Shown here piece after piece: positions 17,741 through 26,477 of a DNA stretch of 64,000 bases. The stretch comes from an uncultured Sulfitobacter sp. (lineage in GTDB: Bacteria; Pseudomonadota; Alphaproteobacteria; Rhodobacterales; Rhodobacteraceae), in NCBI RefSeq assembly GCF_947502895.1, contig NZ_CANNBM010000007.1, forward strand, positions 1 through 64,000. The letters are read 5' to 3'. The translations under genes were made by a program, and so were the position numbers. Within the stretch, counting starts at the first letter, position 1; each line of letters opens with the position of its first letter. The notes below the pieces were generated by a model. It ran no database searches and was not told the origin of the DNA. It was given only the letters and a program-made list of their open reading frames with translations.

Positions 17741-20410
17741 TCAGAAACCTGCGAAGAATTCCACCTGATCGGGGGTGAAATCCGCGATTTGCATATTGGC
17801 GAAAATGATCTGCGTCTCCTGGGCGTCAAACACCACATCAGCGCCCTGCTGCTCCAGCGCGTTGCGGAAGGCGGGGAAGTTGCTGATGTCATAGCCTGTC
17901 AGGTTCAGCACATCCCAAGGCTCGAAATCCAGAATGGTGGCGCGGGCGGGCAGATTGCCCTCGAACACAAACACATCCGACAGCAAGCCGCCTGTGAGGA
18001 TGTCCATCTCTTCGCCCTGCCCCGAGATAAGCTTGTCCTGCGGGCCTTGCACGTCTTGAACATCCTGACGGCCCTGCGCTTGCACCCATGTTTTGAGATC
18101 ATCTGCCGTATCGGCCCTGAACTCTGCCGACTGGCTAAAGCCGCGCACGACCTGCGCGCGGGTGCCGCCACCCTCCATGAAATCAAGCCAGCCTTGCAGA
18201 CCACCCGCATCGGACGCGCGGTCCAGCACGTTCTGATAAAGCTGCTCGACAAAATCAGCATCATCCAGCGACCCGTAGGTATTGCGGAACTCGAGACTGT
18301 TCACAAAACCGCCGATCATCGCGTCAAACTCCGTGCCAGAGCCCAGCAGCTCGGCCCAGCCAAGGAACCCGCCAATGTCGGGGTCGCGGTCAAGCGTCGC
18401 GCGGTAGACGCGGTAAATCTCGTCGGTCCAATGCGTCTCGGACTGGCTCAGCGCAAAGCTCGCCGCATCATTCGCCGTGGTGCGCTGGAACTCTGCCGAC
18501 TGCGAAAAGCCCAGCACAACACCCTCGCGGGTGGTGCCGTTGGAGATGGCGTCCAGCCAGCCCTGCACGCCGCCCGCATCCCCCTCACGCCCCAGCACGT
18601 TTTGATAGAGCAGGTTCACAAAGGCGCTGTCATCAAGGCTGCCGTAGGTGTTCTGGAACTCGGCGCTGCGCACAAAACCACGCGCCATCTGGTCCAGATC
18701 CAGCGTCCCCTCGAACAGGCCCGTCACCCAACCCTCATAACCCGCAGCATCCGGCGCGCGCGCAAGCGTCGCCTGATACATCCGGAATACCTGACCCGCA
18801 ACAGCGCCTGTCAGATCAGCCTGAATACCATCGCCATAGATGAAATCAGCCCCCGACTGGCCCAGCAGTATATCGGCACCCAGATCACCTTTGAGACTGT
18901 CTGCCTCGCTGGTGCCCACGGTAAAGTCAGGCCCGAACTCCTGCACATCCAGCACATCATTCAGCGAAACCAGCACCGTGCCGCCCGCATCATCCTTGAC
19001 GCGCACCTGCTCTACATCCGCCAGAATGAGGGTCGCCGAGATGTCATCTGACGTCAGCTCCAGCGCGTTGGAGCCGTGATAGATCGCGCTGAAGTTTGAC
19101 AGGTCCGACTGGCGCAACCCATCTTGGCCAAAGCTGCGCAGCCCGATCTGTGTGAGGTCGAGGATATCGGTGCCATTGCCCCCGTAGAATTCAAAGCGGC
19201 CAAATACGTCGCCTGCAATGGCTGTGTTGGCCGCATCGTCACCAAAGATTATTGTGCGCTGGAAGGTCGAAATCTCTGCCGCCTCAACCCCTGTGATGTC
19301 AAAGCTATAGTTGATCTGGTCCTCCAGCTGGCGGCCCGAAACCGTGCCCTCCAAGAAATCAACAATCACCTGCTGGGAGCTGAAATCAAGCAAGGAGACC
19401 GTATCAAACCCCGCGCCCCCATCTACTGTGGTAGGTGCATCGATAAAGCCGTCGGTGAAATCATCCCCATAAACCTCGACGCTGTCATCGCCCGCACCCA
19501 GCCGTGCGATGATCTGGCTTTCATTGTCCACACCACCCAAATACACGCGGGTGTCATCGCCGTCGGTGCCCTCGATGATGACATTGTTAAACAGCGGGCT
19601 CACCTCGTCCAGCGGACCGCTGGTGCGGATCAGCTGTGTGCCGTCAGCCGCAGTCAGTGTGATGCCCGTAATGGCCAGACCGCTCACCTGATCCAGACTG
19701 TTAAAGCCTTCGGTGGTGTCATCCAGTGCGATCAGATCCTCAAACAGATCAATCAGCGTGCCGAGGTTATTGGCAGGCACGGTGCCATCCACGCGGAACT
19801 CGCCCCCTGCTGCCGCCAGCCGCAAACCGTTATTGTCGAGCGTCAGGTCAAACAATGTCTCGCCTGCATCGGTCAGGCGCAGCCCTTCCAGATCATAGTT
19901 GCGCAGAAAATTCCCCGCTGCCGTCAGATCAACCTCATCCAGCGCATTTCCCAGATTTTCCAGAAAATCGAAAATATCCTGCATCTGCGTGGGCAAAGTG
20001 CCACGCAACGCCAGCGATTGCTCCCCCGAGCTGAGCGTGATGGCATTGGTCGCAAATTGCAGCGACAGAATGTTCTGGCCACCCGAAATAATCTGTAGCG
20101 TGTCAAACGCTCCCGAAGCGATACCGTTTTCCAATGCCACTTCCAGCGCGTCCAGATCCTCGATCTGGGTCAGGCCGCTGCCTGTCAGAACCGCGCCGTT
20201 GGTCGCATCCCCCCATGTGACGCGGTTGGATAGAATTGCTGTCGGGTCAGCATCCAACGCATCTGTCAGCGGTCCAGGGTCGCCCAAAGCATCCAGCGCA
20301 TCTTCAAAATCAGGCTCGAAATTATCCAGTGCGGTGTTGTCAAACAAGGTTGCGGGGTCAACATCATCAGAACTGAACAAAGTGCTGATGATAATGTCGG
20401 GACGGGCCAT
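17741..20410 (-). CDS. Secreted DUF4214 protein with RTX-type C-terminus
   Basis: The 889-residue protein has no signal peptide. Residues 1-270 are rich in hydrophobic-aspartate repeats without a domain I recognise. About 280-520 includes a short calcium-repeat region (GTDGDDTRVYLGG and similar) and a segment resembling the beta-roll linkers of RTX proteins. Residues about 524-780 are four DUF4214 modules, identical to those in the next gene downstream. The last 100 residues hold the shared segment (DILTGG, SDVFVF, DFEPWD, final VEFFAGF). I chose the ATG at 20410 over a GTG three codons earlier. Function is unknown; it is probably exported without processing. Confidence 0.8.
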   Translation of the reverse strand: MARPDIIISTLFSSDDVDPATLFDNTALDNFEPDFEDALDALGDPGPLTDALDADPTAILSNRVTWGDATNGAVLTGSGLTQIEDLDALEVALENGIASGAFDTLQIISGGQNILSLQFATNAITLSSGEQSLALRGTLPTQMQDIFDFLENLGNALDEVDLTAAGNFLRNYDLEGLRLTDAGETLFDLTLDNNGLRLAAAGGEFRVDGTVPANNLGTLIDLFEDLIALDDTTEGFNSLDQVSGLAITGITLTAADGTQLIRTSGPLDEVSPLFNNVIIEGTDGDDTRVYLGGVDNESQIIARLGAGDDSVEVYGDDFTDGFIDAPTTVDGGAGFDTVSLLDFSSQQVIVDFLEGTVSGRQLEDQINYSFDITGVEAAEISTFQRTIIFGDDAANTAIAGDVFGRFEFYGGNGTDILDLTQIGLRSFGQDGLRQSDLSNFSAIYHGSNALELTSDDISATLILADVEQVRVKDDAGGTVLVSLNDVLDVQEFGPDFTVGTSEADSLKGDLGADILLGQSGADFIYGDGIQADLTGAVAGQVFRMYQATLARAPDAAGYEGWVTGLFEGTLDLDQMARGFVRSAEFQNTYGSLDDSAFVNLLYQNVLGREGDAGGVQGWLDAISNGTTREGVVLGFSQSAEFQRTTANDAASFALSQSETHWTDEIYRVYRATLDRDPDIGGFLGWAELLGSGTEFDAMIGGFVNSLEFRNTYGSLDDADFVEQLYQNVLDRASDAGGLQGWLDFMEGGGTRAQVVRGFSQSAEFRADTADDLKTWVQAQGRQDVQDVQGPQDKLISGQGEEMDILTGGLLSDVFVFEGNLPARATILDFEPWDVLNLTGYDISNFPAFRNALEQQGADVVFDAQETQIIFANMQIADFTPDQVEFFAGF
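18072..18840. repeat. 769-bp near-identical direct repeat, copy 2
   Basis: Partner of the repeat at 14667-15435, 3405 bases away in the same orientation, inside the gene at 17741. The eight base differences are all silent. Such a direct repeat could also delete or fuse the two genes by recombination. Confidence 0.9.
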
Positions 20411-20542
20411 AGGGGTCACTTTCTATTGTTGCATCACCCCGCTACATGCAGCGGATGCGGTGGTTTTTGCTATACAGCACAACATAACTACGAGATCACT
20501 CTACCCATGAAGTGTCCTGATAACAGCCAATTTTACCAAAAA

Positions 20543-21235
20543 ATGCGCAAAATATTATGTTTTTCACGCTGGATTCACATGACCGGTGTACTGCTTTTGC
20601 TGGGTGTTCTGCCCGCGCGGGCAGAGGTACTGTTGTCACTGGGCAGTGGGGCCTACTGGTATCAGGTTGCGGCCACAACAGCGGCGGTGGACCAGTTTCT
20701 GGGCCGCCCCGAAGGTTCTGGCAGCGGCGGCAGTGACGGGCTGGGCGGGCGCGGATCACTGGACGCAAACGGACCACTGCGCCTGCGCCATCACAATGCA
20801 GTAGCACTCACGTGGCGGCACGGGGTACGCCTGACCCACAGGCTGGATCTGGTAGGGGATGTCCGACTGGAATACGGGCGCACGCGGTGGTTCATCAAGG
20901 ATGGTATAGACATCCTGCGCGATGATCTGACAGCACGGCTCGCCCATATCAGCATCACGCCCACATTGGGCCTGCGCACAGATCTCTATACAAAGGGACC
21001 ATGGCACAGCGATATCACGGGCGGCATCGGCGCCACACGTCTGGCTGCACGCACCCAGATCACCTCGGCGCTGCTGGACGTGCGCCGGACCGACTATTTC
21101 TCGGACAGCTTTGCTTTTGTGCGTCTGGAACTGGGGCGCGGCAAACCTGCCACCGCAAACCGCGCCTTGCTAGAGGCGCAATGGCGCCGCAGCACAGGGG
21201 TCAATCTGCGACTGGGGATCGCACATAAATTTTAA
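20543..21235 (+). CDS. Predicted outer-membrane beta-barrel protein
   Basis: I do not recognise a named family. The 230-residue product starts with a basic, then hydrophobic signal peptide (MRKILCFSRW, core TGVLLLLGVLPARA, probable cleavage after ARA at residue 27). The mature part has alternating polar and hydrophobic short strands (for example RLDLVGDVRLEYGRTRW, SFAFVRLELGRG) and ends in GVNLRLGIAHKF. A terminal phenylalanine of this kind is the usual insertion signal of outer-membrane barrels. The frame is open upstream to 20426, with another ATG at 20507. It is divergent from the DUF4214 gene at 20410, with 132 bases between them. A role in surface anchoring of its secreted neighbours is possible but only inferred from position. 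Confidence 0.6.
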   Translation: MRKILCFSRWIHMTGVLLLLGVLPARAEVLLSLGSGAYWYQVAATTAAVDQFLGRPEGSGSGGSDGLGGRGSLDANGPLRLRHHNAVALTWRHGVRLTHRLDLVGDVRLEYGRTRWFIKDGIDILRDDLTARLAHISITPTLGLRTDLYTKGPWHSDITGGIGATRLAARTQITSALLDVRRTDYFSDSFAFVRLELGRGKPATANRALLEAQWRRSTGVNLRLGIAHKF

Positions 21236-21247
21236 GAAACCAGACCC

Positions 21248-23449
21248 CTAGAACAGCAGCATATCGTCGGTGATCGCCGCCAGATCAGTATTCTGGAATG
21301 TCACGCTGACACCCTGATCGGCAAAGACCAGATCACTGCCGTGCTGGTCGAAATGCGCGCGCACCTGCGCGGCACCGCTATACCCAAAGTTATCAAACTG
21401 CAGCATATCCCATGCCTCAAGGTCCAGCACCTGATTGGCCCCGTCCGCATCGGCATCAAACACAAAAACATCCGACCACAAGCCGCCCGCCAGCACATCG
21501 TCGCCGGCACCGCCTGCGATGATATCCTGTACCCCCTGCCCCTTGATCCAGTCAGACACAGACTGCGCCGTATCTGCCCTGAACTCGGCGCTCTGCACAA
21601 AAGCCTCGACCATCTGCGCACGGCTCTGGCCGCCCTCCAGCACGTCCAGCCAGCCCTGCCGCCCCTGCGCATCCGCCGCACGGTTCAGCACATTTGCATA
21701 GAGCAGGTCTATAAAAGCACCATCGCCCAGATCGCCGTAGGCCGCCCGGAATTCCGTCGAACCTACAAATCCGGTAACAGCCTGTGTGAAATCCATGCCC
21801 CCTGCCAGCGCCTCCGCCCAATCGACAAAGCCATCGGCATCAGGATCACGACCCAAAGTCGCTGTATAGAGACGGAAAATATCATCGCTCCACTCCGACG
21901 CGGTACGCTCGGCAGTAAAGACGGTGGCAGCAGCGGCAGTCGCAGCAATGAACTCGCGGCTTTCCGAAAAGCCGATAACCGCATCCGCGCGCGACATACC
22001 CGCCTCGTCAATCTGCGCGATCCAGCCTGCGCGGCCCGAAGCATCTGCCGCACGGCCCAGTACATTTTCATAGAGCAGATCAACAAAGCCACCCGTATCC
22101 AATGCGCCATAGGTCTGCTGGAACTCGGCCGAGGCAACAAACCCGCGGGCAACCGCGCTCAGGCTTTGGGTATCTTCAAAGAGGGTTTTCACCCATCCCG
22201 CATGGCCGTCCGTATCGGGTATCCGGTCCAATGCCGCTTGATAGAGACGGAATACCTGCGCGGATTCCTCCGGGGCCAATGCCGCCGAGAACCCCTGCGC
22301 ATAAATAGCATTATCCCCCCCATCCCCTGTCAGCATCTCGCCCGAATAGGGCTGTACCGTCTCGGGCGGGTCGGTGTTGAACAGCGTGGCCGACGTAAGA
22401 GTTTCATCGGCAAAAACGATTGTCTCGATACTGGTCAGCGTATCACGCCCCATGTCCGAGACGATAATCACTGTGTCATCGTCACCGGCGGTAATGGTGG
22501 CCTGCGCGCGGTCCAGATCATAGCGGACCGTATCGGCACCAGCGCCGCCCGCCAGCACATTGTCACCCTTGTTGCCCACCAGTACATCCGCACCGCTGTG
22601 GCCCGTCAGATCAATGTCACCCACCCCCAGGGCTGTCAGACTGCCGGCAGCCCCGCTGAGCGTGGTATCCACCGATGTCAGCACATGATTTGCACCAACC
22701 AGATCCAGCTTGGCGTTGCCCTGTGACAAATCCACCGACACGCGCACCGTGCCAAGTGTCACCGCCACATCGCGCGACGCCGAAAGCCCCAGCGCATAGC
22801 CCCCTGCGGCCAGCGTTTGGGTGCTGGCACCGCCCGCTTGCACGGCAGTGCCTGCGCGGCCTTCACCGATGGAATAGAAATTGTCATTGTCGCGGTCGGT
22901 ATAGCTGACACCGGTCAAAAAGACGGTACTGCCGCTCAGCGCGAAATTCTCGACCACCATCGAGGCATTGAAATCACGCGTGCCCGAGGTGAACACACCT
23001 TCCAGCTGCGACACACCGATTTCGGAATAAAAGTCGTGCAGCATATTGGCCCTGTGGCCTTCGCTGAGGAACAGATCACGGTGGTGATGCTCTTGCATCA
23101 TCCGGTCCAGATCGATCGACCCTGTGGAGCCGCGATAGGTGATGTTCTCGCCACTGGCATAGCGCCCCGAGAAATCATACCCCGCGTCCTCCATCCGGTC
23201 GCCGGGCGATGATCCGCCCTCCCCTGTATGGCTGAACCGGTCCACATCCAGCATCCATTGCCCGTGCGCATCAGCGGCATCATGCAACAGCGCGTTGGGC
23301 GCCAGTACCTGACGCGCCTCGCCATCCAGTGTACCCGCAGACAGCCCCTCATTGAGGTCAATACCAAAGCGCGCCGCCTCACCCTCGGGGTCCAGACGGG
23401 TGCGGTTGATCATTTCGATCAGGAGTTGTTCAGCAGCAGATATACTCAT
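21248..23449 (-). CDS. Secreted CAP/SCP-domain protein with DUF4214 modules and RTX-type C-terminus
   Basis: The 733-residue protein starts MSISAAEQLLIEMINRTR with a gagg ribosome binding site; the frame is open 47 codons further up but without family sequence. Residues about 5-140 form a bacterial CAP/SCP (YkwD-like) domain, with NxxR near the start, HGQWMLDVDRFSHTGEGG, SGENITYRG and SEGHRANMLHDFYSEIGV. Residues 150-290 look like a beta-sandwich, and an RTX element (GGAGADTVRYDL) lies near 300. Four DUF4214 modules occupy about 395-631 and the shared secretion-type segment about 637-733 (GGAGDDVLAGG, SDVFVF, DLEAWD). CAP domains in bacteria are linked to cell-surface or environmental interactions; the substrate here is unknown. 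Confidence 0.83.
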   Translation of the reverse strand: MSISAAEQLLIEMINRTRLDPEGEAARFGIDLNEGLSAGTLDGEARQVLAPNALLHDAADAHGQWMLDVDRFSHTGEGGSSPGDRMEDAGYDFSGRYASGENITYRGSTGSIDLDRMMQEHHHRDLFLSEGHRANMLHDFYSEIGVSQLEGVFTSGTRDFNASMVVENFALSGSTVFLTGVSYTDRDNDNFYSIGEGRAGTAVQAGGASTQTLAAGGYALGLSASRDVAVTLGTVRVSVDLSQGNAKLDLVGANHVLTSVDTTLSGAAGSLTALGVGDIDLTGHSGADVLVGNKGDNVLAGGAGADTVRYDLDRAQATITAGDDDTVIIVSDMGRDTLTSIETIVFADETLTSATLFNTDPPETVQPYSGEMLTGDGGDNAIYAQGFSAALAPEESAQVFRLYQAALDRIPDTDGHAGWVKTLFEDTQSLSAVARGFVASAEFQQTYGALDTGGFVDLLYENVLGRAADASGRAGWIAQIDEAGMSRADAVIGFSESREFIAATAAAATVFTAERTASEWSDDIFRLYTATLGRDPDADGFVDWAEALAGGMDFTQAVTGFVGSTEFRAAYGDLGDGAFIDLLYANVLNRAADAQGRQGWLDVLEGGQSRAQMVEAFVQSAEFRADTAQSVSDWIKGQGVQDIIAGGAGDDVLAGGLWSDVFVFDADADGANQVLDLEAWDMLQFDNFGYSGAAQVRAHFDQHGSDLVFADQGVSVTFQNTDLAAITDDMLLF

Positions 23450-23620
23450 AAAGGACCTCGTGACACAGCCTATAACGCAGCAGGCAGGGCTTACAGGAAT
23501 AGGCGGTAATCTGGGCAAGATTGCGCCCAAGATGGGATGGTTTAGCGGTCTCTTGCCCAAGGGCGGCATCGCGCATGACGCGCAAGGCATTGGGCAGCAA
23601 AGGGCGGCTGACCTGCGCGT

Positions 23621-26329
23621 TTAGACATCAAACAAGTTGTCATCGCGTAAAAACGCGAGGTCCGTATCCATCAGACGCACCTCGACACCCTGATCGGCAA
23701 ACACCACATCATCTCCGTCCTGCCGCAAATGCGCACGCACATCTGCCGCATCCTCATAGCCGAAATCCTCGAAACACAGCTGGTCCCATGACTCGAGATC
23801 CACCACCGTGTGGCTACCGCCCTGAGCCACCTGAAAGACAAAACTGTCCGCCCACATGCCCCCGAACAGCACATTCGCGCCACTGCCCCCCTCCAGCACA
23901 TCCTCCCAGCCCTGCGCGCGGACCCATGCAGCCACCGCAGGGGCGGTATTGGCAGAGAATTCGCGGCTTTGGGAAAACCCAGCCACCACATCGCCGCGGC
24001 TGGCCCCGCCTGCAAGAACATCCAGCCAGCCCGACAGCCCGCCCGCATCCGCGCCCCGCTCCAGCACGTTTCGGTAGAGCAGTTGCACAAAAGCCCGATC
24101 ACCCAGATCGCCATACACCTCGCGGAATTCACGGCTGCCGGTGAACCCGCCGGCCACCTGCGCAATGGCATCGCCCCCCGCCAGCCGCCCTGCCCAGCCT
24201 TCAAGGCCCGCCTGATCGGGGTCACGGTCCAGCGTGGCACGGTAGAGGCGATAGACATCATCCAGCCAGTCGTTGCGGTAGCCCTCAAAGCTCAGCTTGA
24301 CGGCACCGGCGGCGGTGCTGGCCTTGAACTCCGCACTCTCCGAGAACCCCACAACCACCTGCGCGCGACTGGCCCCGTTTGCCAGCACATCCGTCCACCC
24401 GCGCAGCCCCCCTGCATCAGGCGCGCGGTCCAGCACATTGTTATAGAGCAGCGTGACAAACCCCGCATCAGAGGTCGCACCATAGGTGCGCGCAAACTCG
24501 CCACTGTTCACAAACCCGCCCGCCACATCACGCAGGTCACGCTGGCCTTGGGACAGGATATCAATCCAGCCCCGATGCCCGCCCGCGTCGGGCGCACGGT
24601 CCAGCGTCGCGCGATAGAGCCGGTAGACAGTCGCAGCCAGCGGATCAAACTCCGCATCAAATATGCCCCCGATCAGCATGTCATTGCCCGAACCGCCGTG
24701 GATCGTATCCGCCCCGCTGCTGCCCGCGATGGTATCGGCGCCTTCGGCCCCCAGGATCATATCGCGCCCTGTCGTGCCAATCAGCTGCTGGTCACCCAGA
24801 GGCAGGGCCGCTGTTGAAATGTGCCAAAGACCGGTCAGATCGTCGTATTGCATATCCTCCGGACGCAAGCGGCTGTTGTCGTCGGTCTTGAGGATCAGCG
24901 TCTCGCCATTGATCGACAGGCGTGCGCCATCGCGGGTGGAATCAAATTCCAGCGCCTCAATGGTATAAAAACGCCCCATGGCGGACATATCAATGCGGTC
25001 CACCCCCAGCTCGAAATCCTCGATGGTGTCATTGGCGCCGTCCCCCGCCAGCACAAATATATCCGCGCCTGCCCCCCCCCACATGCGGTCACTGCCCCCG
25101 CCGTCGACAATAATGTCGGCCCCGCCCCCACCTTGCAGACGGTCATCGCCGCCCCCACCGATGATCTGGTCCGCGCCTGCGCCCCCCGTCAGCTGGTCTG
25201 CACCTGCGCCACCGCGCAAGACCTGTCCCGAAGTCCCGCCGCCATTGGGATCAATCTCGAAACGTCCCGTGCCAGAGGCACCATAGGCATCATCGCTCAG
25301 GCCCGCTGTATAAAGAACGATCATGCCGTCCTCCTCCACCAGCGTGGCAGCCGCAGGATTGGTCAGGGCGGTAGAGAGATCATCAGCGATGGTTTGCAAC
25401 TGCACCAGCCGCCCCGTGGGCAGCAATGCCATCAGGGTCAGCCCGTCATCAGCCCCCCCTGCCAGCACATAGCCGCGCCCGTCCACCACGATACTCTCGA
25501 GTATCGAGAGCGACTGAAACCGCGTGTTCAGATCATCATTCACCTGATCGGTCGCGCGCAGGCTGCCATTGCCGGCCACCGCCACCACCGTCACGGATGA
25601 TGTCCCCGCCGATCCCACCAGCACAAAAGCCTGCCCCCCGAAGGCCAGCTGCGACAGATGGGTGGGGGTATCCACGCCCAAACCGCTGCGCATGTCGATA
25701 CTGTCCACCAGCCGCGCCACACCGTCTGCGCCCAACTGGAAATTATGCAACCCGTCCCCCTGTGCGCTGACGGCCATCAGATAGTCGCGTCCGCCTGCCT
25801 GCACATGCTCCAGCGCGAAGATGTCATTGCCCGCCTCTTGCAAAGCGACATTCACCTGTGCCGTCTCGACCAGCCTGTTGCCCGAGGCCTGCTGCCATGT
25901 GGTAATACCCGCCGTACCGCGCGCGGCAGTAAACCAGTATTCCTGCCCACCGACCTCGATCATCTCCAGCGCGGTCAGCGCCTCGACGCGCGGGCCTGCC
26001 ATGTCGAACCGCGTGGTGATGCGCCCCGATCCATCCAGCCAATAACCGCTGAGGCCTGCCTGCGCGGGGCCGCTGACCAGCAGCGCATCGCGCCCCCCGA
26101 TCTGGGTGACATGCAATTGCGCAGGTGCACCCAGCCCGCCGGCAGCGCGGTAATCAGCCCTATCAATCACCCGCAGACTGGCATCGCGCACCAGAATACC
26201 GCCATCCCGCCCGCTGGCCGAATAACTGACCAGACCGCGCCCCGTGTCATGCACCACCACATCCGAAATACCTGTGACATGCGTCTCCGCGCCCGCGCGC
26301 GATGTCGATATATGTCTTATATAACTCAT
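23621..26329 (-). CDS. Secreted repeat-rich protein with RTX repeats and DUF4214 modules
   Basis: The 902-residue protein lacks a signal peptide. Residues 1-340 contain about six repeats of roughly 50 residues with a pattern such as LHVTQIGGRDALLVSG, LEMIEVGGQEYWFTAA, LEHVQAGGRDYLMAVS and LESIVVDGRGYVLAGG, consistent with a beta-propeller. RTX nonapeptides (GGAGADQLTGG, GGGGDDRLQGG, GGGSDRMWGG) lie at about 372-418 and again near 540. Four DUF4214 modules follow at about 567-799, then the shared C-terminal segment (GGSGANVLFGG, ADSFVF, DLESWD, final LFDV). It is upstream of the CAP-domain paralogue on the same strand with a 171-base gap, in which I see no clear terminator. Confidence 0.8.
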   Translation of the reverse strand: MSYIRHISTSRAGAETHVTGISDVVVHDTGRGLVSYSASGRDGGILVRDASLRVIDRADYRAAGGLGAPAQLHVTQIGGRDALLVSGPAQAGLSGYWLDGSGRITTRFDMAGPRVEALTALEMIEVGGQEYWFTAARGTAGITTWQQASGNRLVETAQVNVALQEAGNDIFALEHVQAGGRDYLMAVSAQGDGLHNFQLGADGVARLVDSIDMRSGLGVDTPTHLSQLAFGGQAFVLVGSAGTSSVTVVAVAGNGSLRATDQVNDDLNTRFQSLSILESIVVDGRGYVLAGGADDGLTLMALLPTGRLVQLQTIADDLSTALTNPAAATLVEEDGMIVLYTAGLSDDAYGASGTGRFEIDPNGGGTSGQVLRGGAGADQLTGGAGADQIIGGGGDDRLQGGGGADIIVDGGGSDRMWGGAGADIFVLAGDGANDTIEDFELGVDRIDMSAMGRFYTIEALEFDSTRDGARLSINGETLILKTDDNSRLRPEDMQYDDLTGLWHISTAALPLGDQQLIGTTGRDMILGAEGADTIAGSSGADTIHGGSGNDMLIGGIFDAEFDPLAATVYRLYRATLDRAPDAGGHRGWIDILSQGQRDLRDVAGGFVNSGEFARTYGATSDAGFVTLLYNNVLDRAPDAGGLRGWTDVLANGASRAQVVVGFSESAEFKASTAAGAVKLSFEGYRNDWLDDVYRLYRATLDRDPDQAGLEGWAGRLAGGDAIAQVAGGFTGSREFREVYGDLGDRAFVQLLYRNVLERGADAGGLSGWLDVLAGGASRGDVVAGFSQSREFSANTAPAVAAWVRAQGWEDVLEGGSGANVLFGGMWADSFVFQVAQGGSHTVVDLESWDQLCFEDFGYEDAADVRAHLRQDGDDVVFADQGVEVRLMDTDLAFLRDDNLFDV

Positions 26330-26477
26330 AAAGCCTCCACACCCGTGGCCAGACTGGATGCGGGGTGGGGCGCACAGCGGCGTGGCGCAGTGGCGGAATT
26401 GCGGCTTTTACGGTCGATTTAGTGCTGTTTTTCTCTGTATTAGTCTCTCTTTTGTGTTCAATGGAGTGGGATGTAGC

